A stretch of 64,000 nt of DNA from Pedococcus sp031456495. Lineage in GTDB: Bacteria; Actinomycetota; Actinomycetes; Actinomycetales; Dermatophilaceae. Below, in pieces: positions 1-9,002 of the stretch. Position numbers and translations under genes: made by a program. The notes under the pieces are model-generated. The model was not told the DNA's origin, ran no database searches, and saw nothing but the letters and a program-made list of their open reading frames with translations. Location: contig NZ_JAVDUW010000002.1 of NCBI RefSeq assembly GCF_031456495.1, positions 682,001 through 746,000 on the forward strand. Direction: 5' to 3'. Numbering within the stretch: the stretch's first letter is position 1; each line of letters opens with the position of its first letter.

Positions 1-1308
1 GGGCGGGTGCCGCCGGTCCTGCGAGCCGGGCGGGAGCCGGAGGTCGGGGAGGCGGTCCCCGACGAGCACCCGTCCGCCCTGCCGCCGCGATCCCCGGAGC
101 GTGAGGGGCAGGACGGGACGGTGGTGGCTCAGCGCCAGCCCGGTCACGAGCCGCACGCCCGGTGCGACGGCGCCGAGGTGGCGGGCGACGGTGGGCGCGA
201 CCGCGGGCACCACCAGCCGCCGCAGGGCCCGGGCCGCCGGATCGGCGGACGACTCACCCCACCAGGCGAGCGAGGTCCAGGCGATGCCGAGCCGCGCGAC
301 CGGACGGCGTTCCCGCTCGTAGCCGTCGAGCAGGGTGCTCACCCCGGGCGGGGAGGTCGCGGCCAGCGCCAGCCGCCAGCCGAGGCTGCACGCGTCCTGC
401 AGCCCGGTGTTCATCCCCTGCGCGCCTGCCGGGCTGTGCACGTGCGCGGCGTCGCCGGCGAGCAGCACCGACCCGCGGCGGTAGGCCCGCGCCAGGTGGT
501 GGCGCAGCGGCACCTGCTCGGCCCACGCGACGTCGCCCAGCGTGACGGCTCCGTCGGTCATGGAGCGCACGAGGCCGGCGAGCTCGGCACGCAGCCCGGC
601 GGCGGTGCCGGCGACGACCAGCCGCCAGGGCGCCCGCTCGCCCAATGGGAAGAGGAAGAGGATGCCGTCGCGGGCGGCGAACACGTGGGCGCCCGACAGA
701 CCCGCGGGCTGCGCGACGTCGACGTCGGCGATGACGACGGGGTGGCGGTAGGCGCGGCCGGGGAAGGCGATCCCCGCAGCGGCACGGACCCGGCTCGCCG
801 CACCGTCGCAGCCGACCACGAACCGTGCCGCGCCGAGGAGGGCGCCGTCGCGGCCGCGCACGACGGTCCGGCCCCGCAGGTCGCCGTCGCCGACCCGGAC
901 GTCGTCCACCTCCGCACCCCACCGGACGGCGACGCCGCGCTCGTCGAGCAGGCCGAGCAGCGTCGCCTCCACGACGGCCTGCGACACGAGGAGCAGCGAC
1001 GGGTGGGCGGTGTCGGGCAGCGGCAGGTCGCCGAGGTCCACCCGGACCTCCCGCCCCCGCGCGTGCAGCACCGCGCCCACGTGCGAGCTGCCGACCTCGA
1101 GCAGGCGCCCGGTGGCGCCGAGCGGGGCCAGCACCTCGAGGGTCCTCGGCTGCACGACCAGGGCGCGCGACGGCCGCGGCGTGCCGTCGCGACGGTCGAC
1201 CACCTCGACCCGGGCGCCGTGCGCCGCCGCCTGCAGCGCGAGCGCCAGCCCGGTGGGTCCCGCGCCCACCACGAGGACATCCGGTTCGCCCGACCCGGGC
1301 CGTGTCAC
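1..1308 (-). CDS. FAD-dependent aromatic-type monooxygenase, 3' end outside window
   Basis: Reads as a flavoprotein hydroxylase of the PheA/TfdB class (FAD_binding_3 family). 436 codons are present; the family is usually about 500 residues, so the C-terminus lies beyond the left edge. The N-terminal dinucleotide-binding motif GAGPTG is at residues 15-20, and the FAD ribityl-binding segment GDAAHVHSPAGAQGMN is near residue 285; both are family hallmarks. The start is GTG at 1308, because the in-frame protein begins only a few residues before the Rossmann strand; the ATG at 1280 is in a different frame. It lies 10 bases downstream of the 1319-1906 gene, so the two are probably co-transcribed. 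The substrate cannot be told from sequence; phenolic or polyketide-like aromatics are typical of the family. Confidence 0.85.
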   Translation of the reverse strand, partial: MTRPGSGEPDVLVVGAGPTGLALALQAAAHGARVEVVDRRDGTPRPSRALVVQPRTLEVLAPLGATGRLLEVGSSHVGAVLHARGREVRVDLGDLPLPDTAHPSLLLVSQAVVEATLLGLLDERGVAVRWGAEVDDVRVGDGDLRGRTVVRGRDGALLGAARFVVGCDGAASRVRAAAGIAFPGRAYRHPVVIADVDVAQPAGLSGAHVFAARDGILFLFPLGERAPWRLVVAGTAAGLRAELAGLVRSMTDGAVTLGDVAWAEQVPLRHHLARAYRRGSVLLAGDAAHVHSPAGAQGMNTGLQDACSLGWRLALAATSPPGVSTLLDGYERERRPVARLGIAWTSLAWWGESSADPAARALRRLVVPAVAPTVARHLGAVAPGVRLVTGLALSHHRPVLPLTLRGSRRQGGRVLVGDRLPDLRLPPGSQDRRHPP

Positions 1309-1318
1309 TGCCACCGCC

Positions 1319-1906
1319 CTACCCGGCCAGCTCCCACCACAGGGCCTCGGCGTCGTCCTGCGCACCGGGTGCCTGCCGCTGCAGCCGGCTGCCGTCACGC
1401 AGGACGTCGTCGACGCCCAGCCCGGGCAGCACCACGTAGTCGATCGAGCCGGGCACGGCGACGAGGGCGAGCACGCGCCAGAGCCGGTCGGCATACCACC
1501 GCGCCCGGTCCGCGCCGTCCCAGTCGTAGAGGCCGCGGTACACGAAGGTCCGGGGGTCGACCATCCACAGCTTGCGCACGAAGCCGGGGAACCCGGCGAA
1601 CAGCGGCGTGTTCACGATGCAGGTCGTCACGAAGACCCGGTGCAGCGACGGACGCTCGCCGATCCAGCGCAGCCGGAACTGCACCTGCAGCACTGACGGC
1701 TCCGTCCCGACCCGCGGGTCGCGCTCGGTCGTGCGGAAGATCATCGACCGCGTGCCGTCCCGGAACGGCAGCCGCGTGCCGACGAGGTCGTCCGGCTGGC
1801 GGAGCCGGCGGGTCGCCAGGAGGTGGGCGGTCCGGGCCGCGCTGGCCGTCACGGCGGTGAGGACCTCGCCCGCTCCCACGGAGGGTGCGACCTGTGGGCT
1901 GGACAT
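1319..1906 (-). CDS. Conserved hypothetical protein upstream of FAD monooxygenase
   Basis: 195 residues with no signal peptide or clear membrane segment. I do not recognise the family with certainty. The middle contains many aromatic residues (RTTERDPRVG, then FVTTCIVNTPLFAGFPGF, then WYADRLWRVLALV), suggesting a compact alpha/beta fold. The start ATG at 1906 is preceded by GGGAGG a few bases upstream, which supports it. The stop lies 10 bases before the GTG of the FAD monooxygenase on the same strand, so this is the first gene of a two-gene unit and may act with the monooxygenase, for example in the same oxidation pathway. That role is inferred from position only. Confidence 0.6.
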   Translation of the reverse strand: MSSPQVAPSVGAGEVLTAVTASAARTAHLLATRRLRQPDDLVGTRLPFRDGTRSMIFRTTERDPRVGTEPSVLQVQFRLRWIGERPSLHRVFVTTCIVNTPLFAGFPGFVRKLWMVDPRTFVYRGLYDWDGADRARWYADRLWRVLALVAVPGSIDYVVLPGLGVDDVLRDGSRLQRQAPGAQDDAEALWWELAG

Positions 1907-2011
1907 GGGGCCTCCCGGGACGCTCGTGCAGGGACGACCAGCCTGTCGGGCGCCGGCGCGGCGCCGTCAGGGTCGGAGGTCCCGGCAGGCCGCCAAGGGA
2001 GCCGGACGGCC

Positions 2012-3403
2012 CTACGGGAGCCGGATGTCTGCGACGACCATGTTGTGGTCGGACGCCCGCGCGCACTGGCTGGGCACGACGACGTCCTCCCAGCGGACGA
2101 CGCCCCGCGCACCCTTGACCATCACGACGTCGAGGCGCGAGCCCCAGCCGGCGAACGACCCGACCCGGGGGATCGTGACCGTGCACGCCATGTGGTTCAT
2201 CGTCGAGTAGCGCAGGTTCACCTGCGTCACCGCCGCCGCCGTGTCGTAGTAGCCGGCCCGCACCAGCGCGTCGTGGGCCAGGTAGCCGCCGACGTTCTGC
2301 TGGTAGGTGTTGAGGTCCCCGGCGAGGACGACGGGCAGGCCGGCGGTGTTGACCGCGGCCACCCGGGCGAGGACGTCGGCCACCTGGCCGGCGCGCAGCG
2401 TCTCGTACGCCGTGTCCGTGGTCGCGGTGCTCGAGTGCCGCTGGTCGAGGTGGGCGGAGACGACGAGGAAGCGGCGGCCCGTCGCGACCTCCTGGAGCGT
2501 GGCGTATGCCGCGTGGCGGCGGACCCACTCGCTGTCCCCGGAGCGCAGCCGCAGCGGGACGATGCACGAGGAGGACCAGATGGCGCCGTTCGTGGTGTCG
2601 GGGCACGAGCTCACCAGGCGGTAGCGGCTGGAGTCGTAGAGGATGCGGGCGCCCTGGATGGCCGAGGCGGTGCCGGGCGCGACGTAGCGGTTGGTGCGCA
2701 CGAGCTTGTAGCGGCCTGCCCCCTTGGCGGCCAGCGTGGCGACGAGGCTCTGGGCCTGCGTCTGCGCGGTCAGGCTCGGGGTGGTCGAGCCGTTGGCCGG
2801 TGTGATGCCGAGCTCCTGCAGGCCGACGACGCCGGGGTTGCGCGACAGGATGGTGTCGGCGACCTTGCCGACCCGGCTCTGCCACGAGGGGAAGCCGGCG
2901 ACCGGGGTCGCGGTGTGGACGTTGAAGCTGGCGACGCGCAGCACGGTGCCGCCGGTGCCGCTGGAGACGGGGCGGACGCCGACGCTCTGCAGGTAGGGCC
3001 AGGCGCGGGTCGTCGTGCCCGCCGAGGTGTGGTTGACCGCGCGGAACCGGTAGAAGAGGTGGTTCGCCGAGCCGAGCGAGGCGCCGGCGGAGGCGAGCTG
3101 GGAGGCCGTCAGCGTCACCGAACGGCGGGTGCCGGAGACGGTGAAGGTCTTGGCGGAGCGGCCGTGGTCGGGAAGCGACGGGTCGGTCGTGCTGAAGGTC
3201 GTCAGCCCCGTCTCGATGGTGAAGCTCGTCGTGTTGCTGCCCGTCGCGGTCCACCGGAAGGTGACCTGCCCGGCGCCGGGGCCGGGCGCCGCGCTGACGG
3301 CGCTGATGGGACCGGGCGTCGGGGGAGCGGCGAGCGCGGCGGGTGCGACCGCGACCGCGCCGACCAGGGCGGCGAGAGCGGGGACGAGCAGGCGTCGGAG
3401 CAT
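2012..3403 (-). CDS. Secreted FN3 plus endonuclease/exonuclease/phosphatase family protein
   Basis: 463 residues. The N-terminus MLRRLLVPALAALVG ends in an Ala-rich cleavage region (APAALAAPP), a typical Sec signal peptide. Residues of about 30-135 look like a fibronectin type III domain. The rest is an EEP-fold hydrolase: ASFNVHT near 160, a LQELG segment with the metal-binding Glu, SAHLD, GDLNTYQ and a C-terminal SDHNMV motif carrying the catalytic Asp-His pair. Such proteins hydrolyse phosphodiesters (DNase, sphingomyelinase or inositol phosphatase types). The start at 3403 was chosen because it places the signal peptide at the extreme N-terminus; an upstream in-frame start would add 16 residues that are not signal-like. 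The substrate is unknown. Confidence 0.82.
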   Translation of the reverse strand: MLRRLLVPALAALVGAVAVAPAALAAPPTPGPISAVSAAPGPGAGQVTFRWTATGSNTTSFTIETGLTTFSTTDPSLPDHGRSAKTFTVSGTRRSVTLTASQLASAGASLGSANHLFYRFRAVNHTSAGTTTRAWPYLQSVGVRPVSSGTGGTVLRVASFNVHTATPVAGFPSWQSRVGKVADTILSRNPGVVGLQELGITPANGSTTPSLTAQTQAQSLVATLAAKGAGRYKLVRTNRYVAPGTASAIQGARILYDSSRYRLVSSCPDTTNGAIWSSSCIVPLRLRSGDSEWVRRHAAYATLQEVATGRRFLVVSAHLDQRHSSTATTDTAYETLRAGQVADVLARVAAVNTAGLPVVLAGDLNTYQQNVGGYLAHDALVRAGYYDTAAAVTQVNLRYSTMNHMACTVTIPRVGSFAGWGSRLDVVMVKGARGVVRWEDVVVPSQCARASDHNMVVADIRLP

Positions 3404-3573
3404 GGGGCAGTCCACGGGGTCGGTGCGCCGGGGTGCGCACGGTCCCCGCAAGTGTCACTGCGTTTGCGCCCGGACGAGTCCGGTTCGGGCGGATTCGGGC
3501 CGTTCGGACGATGAGGCAGCGACCGACGGTCGGATGCCTCGGGGCGACGGGCAGCTGCCGGGGCTGGGCTGCG

Positions 3574-4014
3574 TCAGTGCGTCTCGTGCGCGGGCTGGAC
3601 CAGCTCGACCAGCACGCCGCCGGCGTCCTTGGGGTGGATGAAGTTGACCCGGGAGTTGGACGTGCCCCGGCGGGGCTCGTCGTAGAGCAGCCGCAGCCCG
3701 CGGTCGCGCAGGACCCGGCTGACCGCATCGACGTCCTCGACGCGGTACGCCACCTGCTGCACCCCGGGCCCGGACTTGTCGAGGAACTTCGCGATGGTCG
3801 ACTCAGGGGTCAGCGGGGCGAGCAGCTGCACGTGCGACCCGCTGCCGCCGACGGCCATCATGGCCTCGCGCACCCCCTGCTCCTCGTTCTCCTCCTCGTG
3901 CGCCAGCTCCATGCCGAAGGTGTCGCGGTAGAAGGCGATGGCCTCGTCCAGGTCGCGGACCGCGACGCCGACGTGGTCGATGGCGGTGAACAGCTCGGTG
4001 GGCAGGTCGCTCAT
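3574..4014 (-). CDS. mce: Methylmalonyl-CoA epimerase
   Basis: 146 residues forming a vicinal-oxygen-chelate protein that interconverts (2R)- and (2S)-methylmalonyl-CoA in propionate and odd-chain fatty-acid metabolism. The N-terminal metal-binding motif AIDHVGVAVRDLDEAIAFY contains the conserved His. HVQLLAPLTPESTIAKFL with GPGVQQVAYRVEDVD and the C-terminal FIHPKDAGGVLVELVQ are characteristic of the epimerase rather than other glyoxalase-fold proteins. The ATG at 4014 was chosen over a TTG three codons upstream. No mutase genes are in the window, so it stands alone here. Confidence 0.9.
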   Translation of the reverse strand: MSDLPTELFTAIDHVGVAVRDLDEAIAFYRDTFGMELAHEEENEEQGVREAMMAVGGSGSHVQLLAPLTPESTIAKFLDKSGPGVQQVAYRVEDVDAVSRVLRDRGLRLLYDEPRRGTSNSRVNFIHPKDAGGVLVELVQPAHETH

Positions 4015-4158
4015 GGGGCCCAACCCTAGGCCGGGCGCGAGCGCGGCGACATGAGCGATGCGTCACTCCCGGAGGTCCCGGGGTGGGCGCCCGGTGACCC
4101 GCCGGACGGCCCCGGAGGCGGTGCCGGGCGCGGTGCCGTGCCGCACGGCACCGCCCCT

Positions 4159-4164
4159 AGACTG
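4159..4164 (+). promoter_or_regulatory. -10 hexamer TAGACT of gatC
   Basis: TAGACT ends 6 nt before the gatC ATG, so transcription should begin at or next to the start codon. No Shine-Dalgarno sequence is present between them. This indicates a leaderless gatCAB mRNA. Confidence 0.55.
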
Positions 4165-4170
4165 GCGGGC

Positions 4171-4467
4171 ATGTCCGCACTGTCCCGGGACGACGTCGCG
4201 CACCTCGCCGGCCTCGCCCGCATCGACCTGTCCGATGCCGAGCTCGACCGCATGGTCGGGGAGCTCGGCGTCATCCTCGAGTCCGTGGCGAAGGTCCAGG
4301 AGGTGGCGGCGCAGGACATCGAGCCGATGTCGCACCCCATGCCCATCACCAACGTGACCCGCCCGGACGAGGTGCGCCCCTCCCTCGGCGCCGAGGCGGC
4401 CCTCTCGGGCGCGCCCGCGCAGGAGCAGCAGCGCTTCGCGGTGCCGCGCATCCTCGACGAAGACTGA
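4171..4467 (+). CDS. gatC: Asp/Glu-tRNA amidotransferase subunit C
   Basis: 98 residues, normal for GatC, which wraps between GatA and GatB and stabilises the amidotransferase. The N-terminus MSALSRDDVAHLAGLARIDL and the conserved MSHP segment followed by a proline-rich tail and RAD-like ending (VPRILDED) identify it. The ATG at 4171 directly follows a TAGACT -10 element. First gene of gatC-gatA-gatB; gatA starts 22 bases after the stop. Confidence 0.93.
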   Translation: MSALSRDDVAHLAGLARIDLSDAELDRMVGELGVILESVAKVQEVAAQDIEPMSHPMPITNVTRPDEVRPSLGAEAALSGAPAQEQQRFAVPRILDED

Positions 4468-4489
4468 CCCGACGGACCCAAGGACACCT

Positions 4490-6013
4490 GTGACCACCGA
4501 CCTCACCCGCGCCTCCGCCGCGGAGCTCGCCGACGGCCTCGCCCGCAAGGAGATCAGCTCCGTCGAGCTCGTCCAGGCCCAGCTCGACCGCATCGCCGCC
4601 GTCGACGGCGCCGTGCACGCCTTCCTCCACGTCGACGCCGAGGGTGCGCTCGCCAGCGCGCGCGAGGTCGACGACCGCCGCGCCGCCGGCGACGAGGACC
4701 TCCACGTCCTCGCGGGCGTGCCCATCGCCGTCAAGGACGTGATGGCCACGCGCGGTATGCCGACCACGTGCGGCTCGCGCATCCTCGAGGGCTGGGTGCC
4801 GCCGTACGACGCCACCGTCGTCGCCAGGCTGCGCGCCGCCGGGCTGCCGATCCTCGGCAAGACCAACATGGACGAGTTCGCCATGGGCTCCTCCACGGAG
4901 CACTCGGCCTACGGGCCCACCCACAACCCGTGGGACCTCGACCGGATCCCCGGCGGGTCGGGCGGCGGCTCCTCCGCCGTCGTCGCGGCATACGAGGCAC
5001 CGCTGGCCATCGGCACCGACACGGGCGGCTCGATCCGCCAGCCCGCCGCGGTCACGGGCACCGTCGGCGTCAAGCCGACCTACGGCGGCGTCTCCCGCTA
5101 CGGCCTCGTCGCGCTCGCGTCGAGCCTGGACCAGGCCGGTCCGTGCACCCGCACCGTGCTCGACGCGGCGCTGCTGCACTCGGTCATCGGCGGCCACGAC
5201 CCGATGGACTCCACGTCGATCGCCGCGCCCGCCCCGCCCGTGGTCGAGTCGGCCCGTCGCGCCGACGTCGCCGGGCTGCGGGTCGGCGTCATCAAGGAGC
5301 TCGGCGGCGAGGGGTACCAGGCCGGCGTGCGCGCCCGGTTCGACGAGGCGGTGGCGCTGCTCGAGGGTGCCGGCGCCGAGGTCGTCGAGGTGTCGTGCCC
5401 GAGCTTCGACTACGCGCTCGCGGCGTACTACCTGATCCTCCCCAGCGAGGCGTCCTCGAACCTCGCCAAGTTCGACGCCATGCGGTACGGCCTGCGGGTC
5501 CTGCCCGAGGGCGTCGACGCACCGAGCGCCGAGCAGGTCATGGCCGCGACGCGCGACGCGGGCTTCGGCGACGAGGTCAAGCGACGCATCATCCTGGGCA
5601 CGTACGCACTGTCCAGCGGCTACTACGACGCGTACTACGGCCAGGCGCAGAAGGTCCGGCGGCTCATCTCCAACGACTTCGCCGCCGCCTTCGACAAGGT
5701 CGACGTGCTCGTCAGCCCGACGTCGCCGACGACGGCGTTCAAGCTCGGCGACAAGCTCGACGACCCGATGTCGATGTACCTGCAGGACGTCGCGACGATC
5801 CCGGCGAACCTCGCCGGTGTGCCCGGGATGTCGCTGCCCAGCGGCCTGGCCGACGAGGACGGGCTGCCCACCGGCATCCAGATCCTCGCGCCCGCCACCC
5901 AGGACGAGCGGCTCTACGGCGTCGGCGCGGCGCTGGAGCGGATGCTCGTCCAGAGCTGGGGGAGGCCGCTGCTGGCCCAGGCCCCTGACCTGACCGCCCT
6001 GAAGGGAGCGTGA
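4490..6013 (+). CDS. gatA: Asp/Glu-tRNA amidotransferase subunit A (amidase)
   Basis: 507 residues. GatA hydrolyses glutamine and passes ammonia to GatB. The amidase-signature catalytic triad is visible: Lys82 in AVKDV, the cis-Ser157 in the Gly/Ser-rich loop GGSGGGSS, and the nucleophile Ser181 in DTGGSIRQPA. A long C-terminal half follows with the usual AYYLILPSEASSNL and ISNDFAAAFDKVDVLVSPT segments. The GTG start at 4490 has AAGGA 7 nt upstream. It reads directly into gatB. Together with gltX and tRNA-Gln downstream in the window it supplies the indirect glutaminylation route. Confidence 0.95.
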   Translation: MTTDLTRASAAELADGLARKEISSVELVQAQLDRIAAVDGAVHAFLHVDAEGALASAREVDDRRAAGDEDLHVLAGVPIAVKDVMATRGMPTTCGSRILEGWVPPYDATVVARLRAAGLPILGKTNMDEFAMGSSTEHSAYGPTHNPWDLDRIPGGSGGGSSAVVAAYEAPLAIGTDTGGSIRQPAAVTGTVGVKPTYGGVSRYGLVALASSLDQAGPCTRTVLDAALLHSVIGGHDPMDSTSIAAPAPPVVESARRADVAGLRVGVIKELGGEGYQAGVRARFDEAVALLEGAGAEVVEVSCPSFDYALAAYYLILPSEASSNLAKFDAMRYGLRVLPEGVDAPSAEQVMAATRDAGFGDEVKRRIILGTYALSSGYYDAYYGQAQKVRRLISNDFAAAFDKVDVLVSPTSPTTAFKLGDKLDDPMSMYLQDVATIPANLAGVPGMSLPSGLADEDGLPTGIQILAPATQDERLYGVGAALERMLVQSWGRPLLAQAPDLTALKGA

Positions 6014-6018
6014 CCGCG

Positions 6019-7569
6019 ATGACCACCACCGTCACCGACGAGGTCGTCGACTACGACGAGGCGATCGACCGGTACGACCCGGTCATGGGCCTCGAGGTCC
6101 ACGTCGAGCTCAACACCGCGACCAAGATGTTCTGCGGTTGCGCGACCGGCTTCGGCGCGGAGCCGAACAGCCAGGTCTGCCCGGTCTGCCTCGGCCTGCC
6201 CGGCGCGCTGCCGGTCGTGAACGAGAAGGCCGTCGAGTCGGCGATCCGGATCGGCCTGGCGCTCAACTGCGAGATCGCGCAGTGGTGCCGGTTCGCCCGG
6301 AAGAACTACTTCTACCCGGACATGCCGAAGAACTTCCAGACGAGCCAGTACGACGAGCCGATCGCGTTCAACGGCTACCTCGACGTCGAGGTCCCGGCCG
6401 AGCACGGCTCCGGCACCGAGGTGTTCCGGGTCGAGATCGAGCGTGCGCACATGGAGGAGGACACCGGCAAGTCGCTGCACATCGGCGGCTCGACCGGCCG
6501 CATCCACGGCGCCGACTACTCCCTCGTCGACTACAACCGGGCCGGCATCCCGCTCATCGAGATCGTCACCAAGCCGATCACCGGTGCCGGTTCGCGCGCG
6601 CCCGAGGTGGCCCGCGCGTACGTCGGCGCCCTGCGCGACCTGCTGCGCGCGCTCGGCGTCTCCGACGTGAAGATGGAGCAGGGCTCGCTGCGCTGCGACG
6701 CCAACGTCTCGCTGCGCACGCGGGTCGGTGAGCCGACCAGCGAGGAGCAGGCCGCGGTGCCGCTCGGCACCCGCACCGAGACCAAGAACGTCAACTCGCT
6801 GCGCTCGGTGGAGCGCGCGGTCCGGTACGAGATCTCGCGGCACGCGGCGGTCCTCGACAGCGGCGGCTCGATCTTCCAGGAGACCCGGCACTGGCACGAG
6901 GACACCGGCGTCACGACGTCGGGGCGCCCCAAGTCCGACGCCGACGACTACCGGTACTTCCCGGAGCCCGACCTCGTGCCCGTCGCGCCGACCCGCGAGA
7001 CGGTCGAGGAGCTGCGTGCCACGCTGCCCGAGCCGCCGGCACAGCGCCGCAAGCGGCTGCAGTCCGACTGGGGCTACAGCGACCTCGAGATGCGCGACGT
7101 CGTCAACGCCGGCGCGGTTGAGCTCATCGAGGAGACCGTCGCGGCCGGCGCGAGCCCGGCGGCGGCCCGGAAGTGGTGGCTCGGTGACCTCGCCCGTCGC
7201 GCGAACGCCGACGGTGTCGCGGTCGCCGACCTCGGCGTCACGGCCGAGCACATCGCCGAGCTCGACGGGCTGGTCCGCGACGGCCGGCTCAACGACTCGA
7301 TGGCCCGGCAGGTCCTCGACGGCGTCGTCGCCGGCGAGGGCACGCCGACCCAGGTCGCCGACGCGCGCGGGCTCGAGCTCGTGCAGGACGACGGCGCGCT
7401 CGAGGCCGCGGTCGACAAGGTCATCGAGGGCAACCCCGAGGTCGCGCAGAAGATCCGCGACGGCAAGGTGCAGGCCGCAGGCGCGCTCATCGGCCAGGTC
7501 ATGAAGGAGATGAAGGGCCAGGCCGACGCCGGCAAGGCCCGCGAGCTCATCCTGGCCAAGCTCACCTGA
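6019..7569 (+). CDS. gatB: Asp/Glu-tRNA amidotransferase subunit B
   Basis: 516 residues. GatB binds mischarged Glu-tRNA(Gln), phosphorylates the glutamyl group and amidates it. Visible features are the cradle domain start GLEVHVELNT, the zinc-type cysteine set CGCATGFGAEPNSQVCPVCLGLPG, the NYFYPDMPKNFQTSQYDEPI block, and the C-terminal YqeY-like helical tail ending GKARELILAKLT. GTG at 6010 overlaps the gatA stop, but the GGGAG at 6004-6008 is well spaced for the ATG at 6019 and too close to the GTG, so the ATG is preferred. Last gene of the operon; a long hairpin follows. Confidence 0.94.
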   Translation: MTTTVTDEVVDYDEAIDRYDPVMGLEVHVELNTATKMFCGCATGFGAEPNSQVCPVCLGLPGALPVVNEKAVESAIRIGLALNCEIAQWCRFARKNYFYPDMPKNFQTSQYDEPIAFNGYLDVEVPAEHGSGTEVFRVEIERAHMEEDTGKSLHIGGSTGRIHGADYSLVDYNRAGIPLIEIVTKPITGAGSRAPEVARAYVGALRDLLRALGVSDVKMEQGSLRCDANVSLRTRVGEPTSEEQAAVPLGTRTETKNVNSLRSVERAVRYEISRHAAVLDSGGSIFQETRHWHEDTGVTTSGRPKSDADDYRYFPEPDLVPVAPTRETVEELRATLPEPPAQRRKRLQSDWGYSDLEMRDVVNAGAVELIEETVAAGASPAAARKWWLGDLARRANADGVAVADLGVTAEHIAELDGLVRDGRLNDSMARQVLDGVVAGEGTPTQVADARGLELVQDDGALEAAVDKVIEGNPEVAQKIRDGKVQAAGALIGQVMKEMKGQADAGKARELILAKLT

Positions 7570-7618
7570 CGCCCACCGGGCCTCCGCGGTCCCCGCAGGT
7601 CGGCTCCACGGCGCCTCC

Positions 7619-7691
7619 CGCAAAACGGCAGTTGCTGGCACGAAACGGCGGTTCTGAACCCCCGTTTCACGTCAGCAACTGCCGTTTTGCG
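7619..7691. terminator. Long bidirectional hairpin between convergent gatB and sugar dehydrogenase
   Basis: A 19-base perfect inverted repeat (7619-7637 with 7673-7691, left arm CGCAAAACGGCAGTTGCTG). A second inner pairing GAAACGG/CCGTTTC lies inside. It sits between two converging genes and probably ends both transcripts. The outer arm resembles that of the hairpin at 36862-36920. Confidence 0.75.
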
Positions 7692-7704
7692 TGGGGAGGG
7701 GAGC

Positions 7705-8937
7705 TCAGCGCAGGGAGGAGACGGCGAGGTCGAGGATGCGGTCGTCCTGCGGGCCCGGGGTGCCGCGGAACGTGTTGCTCGTGACCACCCACAGCCGGCC
7801 GTCCCCCGCCGACACCACGTCGCGCAGCCGCCCGTAGCGGCCGTCGAGCAGCCGCTGCGGCTGGCCGACGCCGTTGCCCTGCAACGGGACCCGCCACAGC
7901 GAACGACCGCGCAGCGCCGCCATCCAGACGGCACCGTCCGCGACCGCGATGCCGCTCGGCGAGGCCTGGGAGGTCGGCCACTGCACGAGCGGGTCGGTGT
8001 ACCCGGCCCGACCCGCCTTGCCCTCGACGACCGGCCAGCCGTAGTTGCGCCCGGGCTGGACGAGGTTGAGCTCGTCCCACGTGTCCTGGCCGAACTCGCT
8101 GGCATACATCCGGCCGTCGGGTGCCCACGCGATGCCCTGGACGTTGCGGTGCCCGTAGCTCCACACCCGCGTGCCGAAGGGGTTGCCGGGTGCGGCGGCA
8201 CCGTCCTGGGTGACGCGCAGGATCTTGCCGCCGAGCGCGCCCTTGTCCTGCGCCGCCGGCCGGTTGCCCGCGTCGCCGGTCGTGACGTAGAGGTACCCGT
8301 CCGGCCCGAACGCCAGGCGCCCGCCGTTGTGGAACCCCGCCTTGGGTATGCCGGTGAGCACGGGCGTGAAGGACGTCGCCCTCCCGTCGGCGAACGTCAG
8401 CCGCACGACCCGGTTGTCCCGCTCCCCGGTGTAGTAGACGAAGACGCGGTGGTCGCGGGCGAAGGTCGGCGACACCGCCACGCCCAGCAGGCCGCCCTCG
8501 CCGGCGGGCGCGACCCCGGGGACGGTGCCCAGGACCACCGGCGCCGACTCCTCGCGGACGTGCAGCAGCTCCGCCCGGTCACGCAGGGTGACGAGCGCCG
8601 AGCCGTCCGGCAGGAACGCGACCGACCAGGGGACGTCGAGGTCCTGTGCCACGGTGACGACGGCCGGCCGCGGCGCGGTGGCGCCGGTCGAGGACGACGT
8701 CCCCGTCGACGGGCCGGCGCCCGACGCCCCGGTGCCCCTCGACGACGGGGTACCGCTCGACGACGGGGTGGTGCCGGACGAGCCGTCCCGGGCAGGGGTC
8801 GTCGCGAGCGAGGGTGCGGTGACCGTCCCCTCGGAGGTGGGGGACCCGCTGCAGCCGGTCGCGACCAGCAGGGCCACCACGGCGGCGGACCCCGCTGCGA
8901 GGGCCCTCGGGGCGCGGGCGGTGGGGTGCGGCGGCAT
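7705..8937 (-). CDS. PQQ-dependent sugar dehydrogenase (GSDH/sorbosone type), lipoprotein
   Basis: 410 residues. The N-terminus carries a lipoprotein signal with lipobox LVATGC near residues 24-29, followed by a Ser/Thr/Gly-rich linker of about 65 residues, so the enzyme should be tethered outside the membrane. The remainder is a six-bladed GSDH propeller: VPWSVAFLPDGSALVT, GEGGLLGVAVSPTF, HNGGRLAFGPDGYLYVTTGD, and YGHRNVQGIAWAPDGRMYASEFG. These are family motifs of soluble glucose dehydrogenase and Hhip-like proteins that bind PQQ and calcium. The sugar substrate is unknown, and no PQQ synthesis genes are in the window. Divergent from the dehydrogenase at 9003. Confidence 0.85.
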   Translation of the reverse strand: MPPHPTARAPRALAAGSAAVVALLVATGCSGSPTSEGTVTAPSLATTPARDGSSGTTPSSSGTPSSRGTGASGAGPSTGTSSSTGATAPRPAVVTVAQDLDVPWSVAFLPDGSALVTLRDRAELLHVREESAPVVLGTVPGVAPAGEGGLLGVAVSPTFARDHRVFVYYTGERDNRVVRLTFADGRATSFTPVLTGIPKAGFHNGGRLAFGPDGYLYVTTGDAGNRPAAQDKGALGGKILRVTQDGAAAPGNPFGTRVWSYGHRNVQGIAWAPDGRMYASEFGQDTWDELNLVQPGRNYGWPVVEGKAGRAGYTDPLVQWPTSQASPSGIAVADGAVWMAALRGRSLWRVPLQGNGVGQPQRLLDGRYGRLRDVVSAGDGRLWVVTSNTFRGTPGPQDDRILDLAVSSLR

Positions 8938-8989
8938 ACCCCATTGTGCGTGACGTGGACGCGCTCGACCGGGCGCGCGGGCCCCGGGC

Positions 8990-8995
8990 TAGCGT
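8990..8995 (+). promoter_or_regulatory. -10 hexamer TAGCGT before 2-hydroxyacid dehydrogenase
   Basis: TAGCGT ends 7 nt before the ATG at 9003, with no ribosome binding site between, consistent with a leaderless transcript. Confidence 0.45.
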
Positions 8996-9002
8996 GGCGG
9001 CC

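Noticed and set aside
558..1280. Minus-strand frame starting ATG at 1280
   Set aside because: Out of frame with the FAD monooxygenase, whose GAGPTG and GDAAH motifs lie in the frame starting at 1308.
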